A stretch of DNA of 64,000 bases, from positions 310,001-374,000 of the forward strand of contig MIAG01000001.1 of NCBI GenBank assembly GCA_001829005.1. The letters run 5' to 3'. The stretch is from Sphingobacteriia bacterium RIFOXYC2_FULL_35_18. Lineage in GTDB: Bacteria; Bacteroidota; Bacteroidia; Chitinophagales; Chitinophagaceae. Positions 26,745-35,742 of this stretch are shown piece by piece (within the stretch, counting starts at the first letter, position 1; each line of letters opens with the position of its first letter). Under the pieces are notes generated by a model that saw only the letters and a list, made by a program, of their open reading frames with translations, did not search any database and was not told the DNA's origin. Position numbers and translations under genes: made by a program.

Positions 26745-27536
26745 TTAAATATGATAGATATTGAATTGATCGGCGTCTTTCCAAAATGGAAAACGTTGGC
26801 GAATATCTTGTAAATGTTGAGGGTCTAAAATATGGGTGCTAATCGCTTCTTCATGGGCACAGTGATAAACTACTTGACCCAGAGGATCTATCAACATAGT
26901 ATCACCACTATGATTGATTCCATTGGCGTCTTCGCCTACTCTGTTTACTCCAATTACATAACATTGATTTTCGATGGCCCTTGCGATGAGTAATGTTTTC
27001 CATGCATGATTTCTGCGTTCTGGCCAATTAGCCACATATACCAATAAATCAAACTCAGGGGCTTCCTGAATTTGTTGTCTGGCCCAAACAGGAAATCGTA
27101 AATCATAACAAATTTGCAAATTGATTTTCCATCCATTCACGGCTGCAATCAATCGTTTATTACCAGCTGCATAAAACTGGTTTTCACCAGCAAATGCAAA
27201 CAAATGTCTTTTATTATAATGAGCCACAGTTCCGTTGGGCAATACCCATAATAAACGGTTGTAGAAATGACCTTCTTCTTCTATTATGGCAGAGCCAGTT
27301 AGAATAATTTTTTTCTCAGCAGCCATGGTCTTCATCCACTGAACCGTAGGGCCATCCATGGTTTCAGCTAATTGAGCAGGATTCATGCTAAAACCTGTGC
27401 TAAACATTTCAGGAAGAATGACCAATTGACCAGGGGCGGTTTGCGTTTGAATTTTCTCGCTGAACTGAGCCAGATTGGCTGCTTTATTTTCCCAAACTAA
27501 ATTGCTTTGAATAAGGGTTACCGATAATGGATGCAT
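26745..27536 (-). CDS. nitrilase-superfamily amidohydrolase (omega-amidase-like)
   Basis: A 263-residue carbon-nitrogen hydrolase. The catalytic triad is visible: Glu in LPEMFSTGFSMNP (about 42-54), Lys in HYNKRHLF, Cys in LQICYDLRFPVW. The E-M-F-x-T-G-F signature and length match the YafV/Nit2 branch, which hydrolyses alpha-ketoglutaramate or alpha-ketosuccinamate formed by glutamine transaminases. A TAACTTGC promoter-like element lies about 21 bases upstream, so this gene and nagA may also be expressed separately from recX-lpxR. Confidence 0.88.
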   Translation of the reverse strand: MHPLSVTLIQSNLVWENKAANLAQFSEKIQTQTAPGQLVILPEMFSTGFSMNPAQLAETMDGPTVQWMKTMAAEKKIILTGSAIIEEEGHFYNRLLWVLPNGTVAHYNKRHLFAFAGENQFYAAGNKRLIAAVNGWKINLQICYDLRFPVWARQQIQEAPEFDLLVYVANWPERRNHAWKTLLIARAIENQCYVIGVNRVGEDANGINHSGDTMLIDPLGQVVYHCAHEEAISTHILDPQHLQDIRQRFPFWKDADQFNIYHI

Positions 27537-27558
27537 ATACCAATTTTAAACCAGCAAG

Positions 27559-28482
27559 TTAATTGATTCGGTATTGCAATTGCAATCCTAAATAGCGGTG
27601 TCTATTTAATTGAATAGTGGTTTCTCTGCTTTGGTGCACCAACTCTATTTGAGCCGCCCATCTTCCTTCAGAATAAGCCAATCCAATGGTGTTTTGAAAT
27701 ACCAGGGTTTTAGGATGGAGCGTAACCGCCGAATCAGCAGCCGTTTTACTTCCCCCAGAAATAGTTGCATTATAGCCCTGTGCGGTAAGTTTTGGATTCC
27801 AATAAACATAAAACTCCTTACTAGGCATTCCCTTTTTTTCAACCCCTGCATTCCATAATTGGCTGCTTTGATTTTGGTTGAATAAGCCATAGACCATTTT
27901 GGTGCCTACTGATGCATTTATAAAAGCAGTGCCGAATTGAGCAGCTCCCCAGCCCATCCATTTAAATTTTTTGGTGGCGATGAGGTTGTGAGCATAAAGT
28001 ACCCCAGTGTTTAAGACCAGTTGATTACTAATTTGATACCGCCATCCTAAAAAAGGTGCATATTGTAACCAACGGTGGTAGGTATTTTGTAAACCTTCTC
28101 CACCTGAAGCTGGGCCAATGATACCAAGGGTTCCCGTTAGTTGTAAAACCGTTTTTTCGTTGTTAAACCAAGTACGGGTATATTGAACATAAGTATAGCC
28201 TGCATAAGGTCGGTCTATATCTGCAGGCGTTCTAGTAGTTCTTTTAAGGGGAGTAAATATTTGTTGCCCTAATTCAAAACGATGAACTCTTTTGGTGTTT
28301 TTTTTAGATTGATCGGCATAGCCCAAGTGTAAAAAAATGCCGTTGGAATAATAAGCGTCTTCTAGCTTTAATAAGTATGCATCGTTCTCTGTGGTAAAAC
28401 CAACTTGTTGGGCGCTTGCTTGCATGCCAAAAAAAGAGAAACACAAAAGATGGAGGTATATAAAGCGTCGTTTTTTTTTCAT
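27559..28482 (-). CDS. LpxR-family outer-membrane lipid A deacylase
   Basis: A 307-residue outer-membrane beta-barrel with a signal peptide (ending about MQASAQ). It has the LpxR/DUF2219 signatures: a TENDAYLL acidic motif near the mature N-terminus, YYSNGIFLHLGY and DRPYAGYTYVQYTR. Known LpxR enzymes remove the 3'-acyloxyacyl chain of lipid A at the cell surface in a calcium-dependent way. The N-terminal Asn/Asp ligands appear present. Its ATG overlaps the stop of recX (ATGA). Confidence 0.87.
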   Translation of the reverse strand: MKKKRRFIYLHLLCFSFFGMQASAQQVGFTTENDAYLLKLEDAYYSNGIFLHLGYADQSKKNTKRVHRFELGQQIFTPLKRTTRTPADIDRPYAGYTYVQYTRTWFNNEKTVLQLTGTLGIIGPASGGEGLQNTYHRWLQYAPFLGWRYQISNQLVLNTGVLYAHNLIATKKFKWMGWGAAQFGTAFINASVGTKMVYGLFNQNQSSQLWNAGVEKKGMPSKEFYVYWNPKLTAQGYNATISGGSKTAADSAVTLHPKTLVFQNTIGLAYSEGRWAAQIELVHQSRETTIQLNRHRYLGLQLQYRIN

Positions 28483-28961
28483 TTGTCTGCCCTAAATTTT
28501 TTCAAAATGCTTTGAACTAAACCTGGCTCAAAACCTCTTTGTTGTAAAAACGCCATTGTTTTTACTGTTCGATTAATATATTGTTCGTTTTTAAGGGTAT
28601 TCCATTTAGTGGTTATCAATTTTTCGGCAACAGCAAGGTAGTCTTCTTCTGGAATTTCCTTCATTGCTTTTTTGATATTGTATTCACTTACTCTTTTTTG
28701 TTTTAATGCATACGCAATTTTAACCTTACCCCATTGCTTTTGCCTGAAATGCCCTCCTACAAAGGCTTTTGCATAACGCTCTTCATTTAAATAGTCTTCT
28801 TCAATTAAACGAGAGAGCAACATTTCTACTGTCACTTTTCCCAATTTTAGACTATACAATTTTTCTTTCACTTCTTGGTGACACCTGTCTTGGTACCCAC
28901 AATAGTGTTTAAGCTTCATATAGGCTTTTTCAATAGAAGAATCTGGATCGGTTGAAAACAA
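28479..28961 (-). CDS. recX: RecX regulator of RecA
   Basis: A 160-residue three-helix-repeat protein that binds and restrains RecA filaments. Signatures are KLKHYCGYQDRCHQEVKEKL, LIEEDYLNEERYAKAFV and QWGKVKIAYALKQKRVSE. The start is uncertain. A TTG at 28961 keeps the conserved first helix (SSIEKAYMKLKHYC) and an in-frame TAA lies two codons upstream of it; an ATG at 28919 would cut this helix. I use the TTG. It lies far from recA (53 kb) and leads an operon with the lipid A deacylase-like gene. Confidence 0.87.
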   Translation of the reverse strand: MFSTDPDSSIEKAYMKLKHYCGYQDRCHQEVKEKLYSLKLGKVTVEMLLSRLIEEDYLNEERYAKAFVGGHFRQKQWGKVKIAYALKQKRVSEYNIKKAMKEIPEEDYLAVAEKLITTKWNTLKNEQYINRTVKTMAFLQQRGFEPGLVQSILKKFRADK

Positions 28962-28964
28962 CTG

Positions 28965-28995
28965 TTAGTATTTTTAGGTAAAGTAATTATATTTG
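28965..28995 (+). promoter_or_regulatory. Bacteroidota-type promoter of the response regulator
   Basis: TATATTTG (28988-28995) matches TAnnTTTG exactly. TTAG (28965-28968) lies 19 bases upstream, the usual spacing for the -33 element, though the consensus would be TTTG. It overlaps the recX start region on the other strand. Confidence 0.5.
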
Positions 28996-28996
28996 T

Positions 28997-29039
28997 TTCA
29001 GGACCCCAAATATCCCCCTCGATAAAACGAAGTCCTGAA
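28997..29039 (+). promoter_or_regulatory. inverted repeat in the leader of the response regulator gene
   Basis: TTCAGGAC (28997-29004) and GTCCTGAA (29032-29039) form a perfect 8-bp stem around a 27-base loop and end 5 bases before the ATG at 29045. Folding would crowd the ribosome-binding region and could lower translation. It could also be a protein-binding site. Confidence 0.4.
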
Positions 29040-29044
29040 CTAGA

Positions 29045-29464
29045 ATGGCTGCAACTCAATACAATGTTTGTTTGATAGATGATGATAAAATCTATCAGTT
29101 TACTTCCCGCAAAATACTCGAGTCCACCGGACTCGCTAAGAATATTTTGTCCTTTTACAACGGAAGTGAAGCCATAGGTTTTTTTAGAGAAAAATTGACC
29201 CAAGGACCCCATGAGTTGCCCGATGTTATTTTTTTAGACATCAATATGCCTGTAATGAATGGCTGGCAGTTCCTAGATGAATACCACAAAATCATAGAGC
29301 AGTTTAAAAAGCCCATCTATATCTATATGGTGAGTTCTTCTGTAGACGACTGCGATATTCAGCGATCTAGGGAATACAGTGGGGTTACAGACTATATAGT
29401 TAAGCCCATCAACAAGATCAAATACCAGGAGCTGATAGATCGGCTCAACTTCTACAATGGCTAG
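29045..29464 (+). CDS. stand-alone response regulator receiver protein
   Basis: A 139-residue receiver domain with no output domain. Acidic pocket IDDD (residues 11-14), phospho-acceptor Asp65 in VIFLDINMP, Ser97-99 in YMVSSSVDD, and Lys120 in YIVKP are all present, so it should be phosphorylatable. Such single-domain CheY-like proteins act through protein contacts or as phosphate shuttles, for example from the hybrid kinase at 7830 or others. No kinase gene is adjacent. Confidence 0.92.
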   Translation: MAATQYNVCLIDDDKIYQFTSRKILESTGLAKNILSFYNGSEAIGFFREKLTQGPHELPDVIFLDINMPVMNGWQFLDEYHKIIEQFKKPIYIYMVSSSVDDCDIQRSREYSGVTDYIVKPINKIKYQELIDRLNFYNG

Positions 29465-29482
29465 ATTTTGGGTGTAAATTGC

Positions 29483-29514
29483 TTGTGAAATATCATCCCT
29501 TTACAGTAAGTTTG
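29483..29514 (+). promoter_or_regulatory. Bacteroidota-type promoter of dnaN
   Basis: TTGTG at 29483-29487 and TAAGTTTG at 29507-29514 with 19 bases between them. The -7 element matches TAnnTTTG. The predicted start near 29520 leaves a short leader before the ATG at 29534. Confidence 0.6.
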
Positions 29515-29533
29515 TCCTGATTAAAATGATCAT

Positions 29534-30649
29534 ATGAAATTTATCGTTTCTTCCTCTTCGTTGTTAAAACATTTGCAACAAATTAGTGGTGTTATTAATG
29601 CCAATACCGTATTACCTATTCTTGAAGATTTTTTGTTTGAAATAGAAGATAAAAAATTGAATGTAGTAGCAACCGACTTAGAAACTGTGATGCGCGTTCA
29701 AATGGAAGTAGAAAGCAAAGCCAATGGCCGTGTATGTATTCCAGCCAAAATCTTAATGGATTCATTAAAGAATATTGCTGACCAACCATTGACTTTTACC
29801 ATTGATAAAAACTTTGCAGTAGAAATTACCAGCGACAATGGTAAGTACAAAGTGATGGGAGAGAATCCAGATAATTTTCCAAAAGAACCATCTGCCGATG
29901 ATACCACCAGCTTTAATATGCACAGCAGTGCCTTATTAACTGCCATCAATAAAACCTTGTTTGCAGTAAGTGGAGACGATTTAAGACCAGCAATGACGGG
30001 TGTATTTTTTGAGTTGAGCAAAGAAGGGGTACAATTTGTTGCCACTGATGCGCATCGTTTGGTTCGTTACAAGCGCACCGATACTCATGCAACCAAAACT
30101 GATTCGTTCATTGTACCTAAGAAGCCATTGAACTTATTAAAGAATGCATTGCCTGATAATGAAGATGATTTAACCATCAGCTACAACAGCAACCATTTGT
30201 TTGTAAAGCATGGCTCAACGCATATGATCTGTAGATTAATTGATGCTAGATTCCCAGACTACAAAGTGGTAATACCTGCAGACAATCCTTATAAATTGAT
30301 TGTAAATAAATCTGCTTTCCAAAATGCATTGCGTAGAGTAAATGTATTCTCAAACAAAAGCACCAACCAAGTTGCTTTAAATATTACTGGTTCAGAATTA
30401 CAAATGGCTGCACAAGACGTAGACTTCAGTTTTGAAGGTAACGAGCGCATGAGCTGTCAGTACGATGGAGAAGATTTACAAATTGCTTTCAACGCTCGTT
30501 TCTTAATTGAAATGCTCAACGCAGCAGACACCGATGATGTAAAAATGGAATTGTCTACCCCTACCAAAGCTGGTTTAATTAAACCAACCGAGCAGGGCGA
30601 AGGCGAAGACCTATTGATGTTGGTGATGCCGTTGATGTTGAATAATTAG
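29534..30649 (+). CDS. dnaN: DNA polymerase III sliding clamp (beta subunit)
   Basis: The 371-residue processivity clamp. Three clamp domains are recognisable: MKFIVSSSSLLKHLQQISG at the N-terminus, the second domain with FVATDAHRLVRYKR and FIVPKKPLNLLKNAL (about 170-205), and the third with the C-terminal MLVMPLMLNN that ends as DnaN proteins do. It binds the polymerase and many repair proteins. It is not next to dnaA, which is usual in Bacteroidota, and it lies about 30 kb from the putative origin. Confidence 0.96.
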   Translation: MKFIVSSSSLLKHLQQISGVINANTVLPILEDFLFEIEDKKLNVVATDLETVMRVQMEVESKANGRVCIPAKILMDSLKNIADQPLTFTIDKNFAVEITSDNGKYKVMGENPDNFPKEPSADDTTSFNMHSSALLTAINKTLFAVSGDDLRPAMTGVFFELSKEGVQFVATDAHRLVRYKRTDTHATKTDSFIVPKKPLNLLKNALPDNEDDLTISYNSNHLFVKHGSTHMICRLIDARFPDYKVVIPADNPYKLIVNKSAFQNALRRVNVFSNKSTNQVALNITGSELQMAAQDVDFSFEGNERMSCQYDGEDLQIAFNARFLIEMLNAADTDDVKMELSTPTKAGLIKPTEQGEGEDLLMLVMPLMLNN

Positions 30650-30669
30650 AAAAATTGAACTCTTAATTA

Positions 30670-31377
30670 TTAGTGTAAATCAAGAAATCGGTATCCTTTA
30701 AAGAAATTTTTGTCTTCGATTAGAGATTGTTCAAACTCGTATTCAAATTCTCTAAGAGGAACACGATTTGATTGTTTGTAATGAAGTGTTATTTTATATA
30801 ATGAACTCTTCTTCATTTGATTTAATGATTTACTCAATCCAAAAACTGATTCAAAAGAGGCATTTTTAAAATAATATGAAATGGTATCTGGAACTGTAGG
30901 ATCCATGGAACCTTTATATATGTACTTATCAACTGTTTCGTAGAAATTTTTATCCTTTTCGGCTGATATTAAGCTCCAGTTTAAAGTATCAGGTAAAATA
31001 TATTTATCAGTGTTTAAGCCATTAGAAAATAATAAGGAGTCAACTTTAAGCATTAAAAAAGAGGAATCCGTTTCCTTCAAAAAATATTTACCCGTATTTT
31101 CATTTTGTTTAAAAACAAAGAAGGGAGAGGAATTTTTTACATTAAGATTTGTTTCAAATTGAACCATTGGTTGCAATTGAATTATTCTTAGCTCACCAAG
31201 AGAAAATAGGTTAATTGTATCTTTTCTGATTATTAATTTTGAAGAATCGTCATAAAATACTCCAATTGGAATTGTTCTGATTACTCTTAAACACTGATTA
31301 GAATATTTATATTGGGGAAAATTAGAAGTACAAATGATACCTATAATTAAAAGTAAATAGAGAGTAGTTTTTTTCAA
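30670..31377 (-). CDS. secreted protein of unknown function
   Basis: A 235-residue protein with an N-terminal signal peptide or anchor (MKKTTLYLLLIIGIICTS). I recognise no family. The rest is Ser/Lys/Asn/Phe-rich, predicted to be mostly beta, with no cysteine pair or catalytic motif. The coding DNA is visibly more A/T-rich than its neighbours dnaN and the hydroxylase gene, and the gene stands alone, flanked by AT-rich spacers. That suggests recent acquisition or a fast-evolving lineage-specific gene. Confidence 0.65.
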   Translation of the reverse strand: MKKTTLYLLLIIGIICTSNFPQYKYSNQCLRVIRTIPIGVFYDDSSKLIIRKDTINLFSLGELRIIQLQPMVQFETNLNVKNSSPFFVFKQNENTGKYFLKETDSSFLMLKVDSLLFSNGLNTDKYILPDTLNWSLISAEKDKNFYETVDKYIYKGSMDPTVPDTISYYFKNASFESVFGLSKSLNQMKKSSLYKITLHYKQSNRVPLREFEYEFEQSLIEDKNFFKGYRFLDLH

Positions 31378-31544
31378 GTATTACTATTTATAGTAGTATG
31401 AATATACATAAAACCCGCTCTCATCTAGGAATTGACTTTTTTGTTTTATGATTTGACGTTTTTATTCGTTAGAGATAAATCTAAATATTTTTAAGAAAAA
31501 TGAAATCAAAAAAAGTAATTAATTTACTTTAAAATAATATTAAT

Positions 31545-32366
31545 ATGATTGATCAAATCATTGACTACTTCAATACCATCCCTAGTTTACATAGAGCCCT
31601 GATCTTAGCGGGGGGGATTTTATTTTTTTGGATCGTCGAAGGCATTGTACCCTTGGCCAATTTTAAATACAACAAATACCGACATGCGGGCATCAACCTG
31701 TTTTTCACGGCTACTACCATCATCATCAATTTTGCTTTTGCATTAGTAATTGTAAAAGCAAGTGAATGGGCTATACAAAACCAATTTGGATTATTACAAT
31801 TAACTCAATTGCCTGCTTGGGCAATGTTGATTGGGGGTTTGTTATTGCTGGATTTAGTGGGTGCTTATTTTATCCATTTTATTGAACACAAAATAAAGTG
31901 GATGTGGAAGTTTCATATGGTGCATCATGCAGACACCCATGTAGATACCACCACCGCCAATAGACACCATCCAGGTGAAAGTGTATTTAGGGCCGTATTC
32001 ACTACCATTGGAGTGATTATTTGTGGCGCTCCTATGTGGTTGGTCATGTTGTACCAAAGTTTAAGTGCAGTCTTATCGCAGTTTAATCATGCCAATATGC
32101 GTTTACCGCTTTGGTTAGACAATGCTATTAGTTGGGTGATCATTTCCCCCAATATGCATAAAGTGCACCACCACTACAAACAGCCTCAAACAGACAGCAA
32201 CTACGGTAATATTTTTTCTATTTGGGACCGTTTGTTTGGCACTTATAATTACACTCCTGTGGAATCTTTGCGTTATGGTTTAGATGTTCTAGATGATAGC
32301 ACAGATGAAGCCCTCAACTATCAGTTGAAGATTCCATTCGACAACAGCATTAAAACACATTACTAG
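31545..32366 (+). CDS. fatty acid hydroxylase / sterol desaturase family membrane protein
   Basis: A 273-residue di-iron membrane protein. Four or so hydrophobic segments frame the histidine clusters HFIEH (about 109-113), HMVHHADTH (about 123-131), and HKVHHHYK (about 206-213). Family members hydroxylate fatty acids, sphingolipids or carotenoids. A second member lies at 63041-63802. No lipid-biosynthesis partner is adjacent, so the substrate is open. A 167-bp AT-rich spacer upstream holds no clear promoter match. Confidence 0.88.
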   Translation: MIDQIIDYFNTIPSLHRALILAGGILFFWIVEGIVPLANFKYNKYRHAGINLFFTATTIIINFAFALVIVKASEWAIQNQFGLLQLTQLPAWAMLIGGLLLLDLVGAYFIHFIEHKIKWMWKFHMVHHADTHVDTTTANRHHPGESVFRAVFTTIGVIICGAPMWLVMLYQSLSAVLSQFNHANMRLPLWLDNAISWVIISPNMHKVHHHYKQPQTDSNYGNIFSIWDRLFGTYNYTPVESLRYGLDVLDDSTDEALNYQLKIPFDNSIKTHY

Positions 32367-32400
32367 ACCAGATAATGCATCTTTGTACAAAGTTTTATTT

Positions 32401-33120
32401 ATGAACATCGTTGCAATGATTCCTGCTCGTTATGCAGCCACTCGTTTTCCTGCTAAATTGATGCAACAATTGGGCAATAAAACGGTGATTCGTCATACCT
32501 ATGATAATACGATCGCCACAGGTTTATTCAGCGATGTGATAGTAGTAACCGATAGCGAAATTATTTTTAATGAAATCACTAGCAACGGAGGCAAAGCCAT
32601 CATGAGTAAAAAAAATCATGAAAGCGGAAGCGACCGTATAGCAGAAGCTGCTGTTGATTTAGATGTAGACATCATTGTAAATGTTCAGGGCGATGAACCC
32701 TTTGTGCAAAAAGACCCTTTAGAAAAATTACTCGCAACATTTAAAGAACCTAGTGTTCAAGTTGCTTCTTTAATGCAGGAGTTAAAAGATCCAACTTTAA
32801 TTGAAGACCCCAACTACGTGAAAGTTGCAGTGGACCGAAATATGAATTCACTGTTTTTTTCTCGCAGCGTCATTCCTTATCCTAGAGATAAAAATATTTC
32901 CATTCCCTACTATGAACATATTGGGGTGTATGCTTTTCGTAAACAAGCTTTACTCAATTTTACCAACTGGCCAATGACTCCATTAGAAGCAGCAGAAAAA
33001 ATTGAATGCTTGCGCTACCTTGAATATGGCGTTCCGCTAAAAATGGTGCTCACCCAATACATGGGAGTGGAAATTGATACGCCTGAAGATTTAATAAAAG
33101 CTGCTAAGCTTTTAAAGTGA
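32401..33120 (+). CDS. kdsB: CMP-Kdo synthetase
   Basis: 3-deoxy-manno-octulosonate cytidylyltransferase, activating Kdo (or 8-amino-Kdo) with CTP for the lipopolysaccharide core. The 239-residue protein begins [20 protein letters not shown] with the nucleotide-binding loop, followed by [10 protein letters not shown] and PYPRDKN. The ATG at 32401 is chosen over a TTG six codons upstream. It faces the kdnB homologue across 27 bases, a convergent arrangement that suggests a shared path. Confidence 0.95.
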   Translation: MNIVAMIPARYAATRFPAKLMQQLGNKTVIRHTYDNTIATGLFSDVIVVTDSEIIFNEITSNGGKAIMSKKNHESGSDRIAEAAVDLDVDIIVNVQGDEPFVQKDPLEKLLATFKEPSVQVASLMQELKDPTLIEDPNYVKVAVDRNMNSLFFSRSVIPYPRDKNISIPYYEHIGVYAFRKQALLNFTNWPMTPLEAAEKIECLRYLEYGVPLKMVLTQYMGVEIDTPEDLIKAAKLLK

Positions 33121-33147
33121 CGAGGTCTTTGTGCCTATCGTCCTCTG

Positions 33148-34221
33148 TTAAAGTCTTTCGTATAGTGCTCTGAGTTTTTCTCGAGTCATGATGCTCTCCC
33201 AATCCTTTCCCAATGCATTTTCCCATAAGGGTTTCATGCCCAAGGATACATTCATCATGGTTTCAAATTGCTCATCGGTTAATCCTTTACAAATGCCTTG
33301 TGGTATTTCAATTTGATTTTTTTCTACCATTAATTTGAACTCTTTTACTCCTGCTGGATAATATTCTTCCAAATGATTCATGACAATGCAATTGCCAATG
33401 CCGTGCTTGGTACCTAGTAAATAACTCAAGCCATAACTCACTGCATGTGCAACACCAACTTGTGAATAGGCAATACTCATTCCACCTGCATAAGAAGCCA
33501 TCATCAATTGGTCATCACTTTCGTTGTCCCATTGATTTTTTTCAACAAATACTTTTTGACAAAGCTGTAATGCTTTCTCTCCATAGCTTTTGCTGAACTC
33601 ATTTAAATAAGTGCCTTCTAAACTTTCTATGCAATGGATATAACAGTCCATCCCGGTATAAAAACGTTGATTTGCTGGAGCGTCTTTAGTTAATTCTGGA
33701 TCTAATACTATTTGATCAAATGGGGTAAAGTCTGAGTTCATTCCCAACTTTCGAGTTGGTCCTGTTAACACAGTGGTTCTACTTACTTCTGCACCTGTTC
33801 CACTTAAGGTTGGTATGCCTACTTTGTAAACACCTGCTTCCTGAACCAAGTCCCATCCTTGGTAATCGGCTGATGATCCTGGATTGGTCATCATCAAAGA
33901 AACCGCTTTCGCTAAATCCATGGTTGATCCACCACCAATGCCAATCACTCCACTAATGGTTCCAAATTCTTCTTTCAACGAGCGAGCCAACTCATCTACC
34001 TGACTCGTCTTTGGTTCATAAGTAACATCAGCCAACACTACTTTGTCTTTCCCTCTTAATGGAATGCGATTCAACAAAGGCTTCCCCTCAAAATAATGGT
34101 CTACTAAAAAAACCATGGGGGCATCACCCTTTCTATGTGGAGTTAATATTTCATCTAATTGATTAAAACTACCGCGGCCAAAAACCACATAACTAACCAT
34201 CTTAAAATTCCTGAAGCTCAT
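33148..34221 (-). CDS. kdnB: iron-type alcohol dehydrogenase, KdnB-like (8-amino-Kdo pathway)
   Basis: A 357-residue metal-dependent NAD dehydrogenase. GIGGGSTMDLAKAVSLM (about 94-110) binds the nucleotide. The metal ligands expected for the family are Asp192 and His196 (GMDCYIHCIES), His259 (GVAHAVSYGL) and His273 (TKHGIGNCIV). The whole sequence style, from FRNFKMVSYVVFGRG to LEGTYLNEFSKSYGEKAL, recalls Shewanella KdnB, which oxidises the C8 hydroxyl of Kdo before amination by KdnA. Position next to kdsB supports this. No aminotransferase (kdnA) is in the window, so the full pathway is not shown. Confidence 0.78.
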   Translation of the reverse strand: MSFRNFKMVSYVVFGRGSFNQLDEILTPHRKGDAPMVFLVDHYFEGKPLLNRIPLRGKDKVVLADVTYEPKTSQVDELARSLKEEFGTISGVIGIGGGSTMDLAKAVSLMMTNPGSSADYQGWDLVQEAGVYKVGIPTLSGTGAEVSRTTVLTGPTRKLGMNSDFTPFDQIVLDPELTKDAPANQRFYTGMDCYIHCIESLEGTYLNEFSKSYGEKALQLCQKVFVEKNQWDNESDDQLMMASYAGGMSIAYSQVGVAHAVSYGLSYLLGTKHGIGNCIVMNHLEEYYPAGVKEFKLMVEKNQIEIPQGICKGLTDEQFETMMNVSLGMKPLWENALGKDWESIMTREKLRALYERL

Positions 34222-34250
34222 AGTGTTGTTTTACTTGGTAAAGTTCGTAT

Positions 34251-35738
34251 TTATTTCCAGATAGATCTCATAGGCCAGAACCATATATTCTCGAACAAAG
34301 AGATATTGCCATCACTAAAAAATTCTATCCCAGTATCGTTTTCTTCTGGGAAAATTTGTGAAGTAAATACCAATTCTCCATCATTGGCATACACTTCAAC
34401 AATACTCTTATCAAAAAAGATATGCAGTTTAACTTTGTCGTTTTGTTGTTTTAAGTACGCATTCTTCTTAGCAAAATAGGGATACTGTTTGCTAAATCCT
34501 GAAGGAGTATTGGTTCTATCAATAAAAAGTTGTTCAAGTGTTGCATCGTATCCAATTACAAAATTTCTGTTTCCACCAACTGCAATTTTAATTCCACTCA
34601 CACTGGTAATGGCGGGCTTCAACTCAACTTCCATTTCAAAACAATTGCTTCTAAATGGAAGGACATACCCATTCTTAACCGCTATAGGTCCTTGCAAAAC
34701 TTGCCCAGTAGAACGTATGGCTCGCAAGGCTTTGATGGGCTCTTGTACTAAAATCCATTCTGATCCCATTTTTTTCACGGCTAATTTCCTGGGCAATGAC
34801 ATAGCCCCCTTCCATGGATTGGTGGGTATTTCATTGGCATAATTCCAATTGTTCACCCATCCTATAGAAATAGGAATTCGATCGGGTGTATTCTTATAAG
34901 TAATAGCCGCATAATAGTCGCTACCGTAATCGGGCCTTACTACTTTATTGGATGGGTTTTCATTGTAAAATTTAGCGCCATCAAATTCCCCTACAAAATA
35001 TTGCATGCTCGAGTTCTGTGATACCAATAATACCCATTTCTTTTTATCGGGTTCTCCTACAACAGGTACTTGAATTAAATCAGGACATTCCCATACACCA
35101 GATGTATCGCCAATTGGTCCAAAATCACTTTGGAAAGTCCATTGCTTTAAACTGAATGAAGTATAAATCGAAATCATTTTTTCATTGGGCATAGACACCA
35201 TCATCACCCATTGTCTGGTCTTATCGTGCCAAAATACATTGGGATCTCTAAAATCGCGCATATTTAAATCTAGCACTGGATTACCCGAATACTTCGACCA
35301 AGATTTTCCATGATCAATACTATATGCCAAGTGTTGGGATTGATTAAGGCTGTCGTGTGCCGTAAACACTGCTACCAGCGGCGGGTTCTCTCTATTGCTG
35401 CTGAGGGCGCTAGTATTTTTTGCATCATATACTACCGATCCAGAGAAAGCCATTTTACCATCTTCTTCTCTTAGTGCCAATGGCATTGGCGTCCACTTCA
35501 CTAGGTCTTTGCTTACTGCATGCCCCCAACTCATATGTCCCCAAATATTTCCAAACGGATTGTGTTGATAAAACAAATGGTATTGACCATTGTGGTATAC
35601 TAATCCATTAGGGTCATTGATCCAATTTTTTTGTGAAGAAAAATGGTACTGTGGCCTAAAGCGCTCTGCATAATAAGAAGTCTGTGCGTTTAGTATGAAA
35701 GGGAGTATAAATAAAATGAGACCGACCGTTTTTTTCAT
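34251..35738 (-). CDS. secreted GH32 beta-fructosidase (levanase/inulinase-like)
   Basis: A 495-residue secreted glycoside hydrolase with a signal peptide (ending ILNAQ). The five-bladed propeller carries the nucleophile motif NWINDPNGLVYH (Asp42), the transition-state motif FRDPNVFW and the acid/base motif WECPDLI. A C-terminal beta-sandwich (about 340-490) is typical of the family. It releases fructose from levan, inulin or sucrose-like sugars. It is not accompanied by a SusC/SusD pair, fructokinase or regulator, so it is an orphan enzyme here. Confidence 0.93.
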   Translation of the reverse strand: MKKTVGLILFILPFILNAQTSYYAERFRPQYHFSSQKNWINDPNGLVYHNGQYHLFYQHNPFGNIWGHMSWGHAVSKDLVKWTPMPLALREEDGKMAFSGSVVYDAKNTSALSSNRENPPLVAVFTAHDSLNQSQHLAYSIDHGKSWSKYSGNPVLDLNMRDFRDPNVFWHDKTRQWVMMVSMPNEKMISIYTSFSLKQWTFQSDFGPIGDTSGVWECPDLIQVPVVGEPDKKKWVLLVSQNSSMQYFVGEFDGAKFYNENPSNKVVRPDYGSDYYAAITYKNTPDRIPISIGWVNNWNYANEIPTNPWKGAMSLPRKLAVKKMGSEWILVQEPIKALRAIRSTGQVLQGPIAVKNGYVLPFRSNCFEMEVELKPAITSVSGIKIAVGGNRNFVIGYDATLEQLFIDRTNTPSGFSKQYPYFAKKNAYLKQQNDKVKLHIFFDKSIVEVYANDGELVFTSQIFPEENDTGIEFFSDGNISLFENIWFWPMRSIWK

Positions 35739-35742
35739 GAAT

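Noticed and set aside
29698..30045. 115-codon antisense open frame inside dnaN
   Set aside because: dnaN is certain; the antisense frame has no independent support.
30641..30671. AATAATTA / TAATTATT inverted repeat at the 3' end of dnaN
   Set aside because: Only 8 A-T pairs, overlapping two stop codons in AT-rich DNA; too weak to call a terminator.
34489..34842. 117-codon antisense open frame inside the GH32 gene
   Set aside because: Shadow of conserved GH32 coding sequence; no family resemblance and no promoter.
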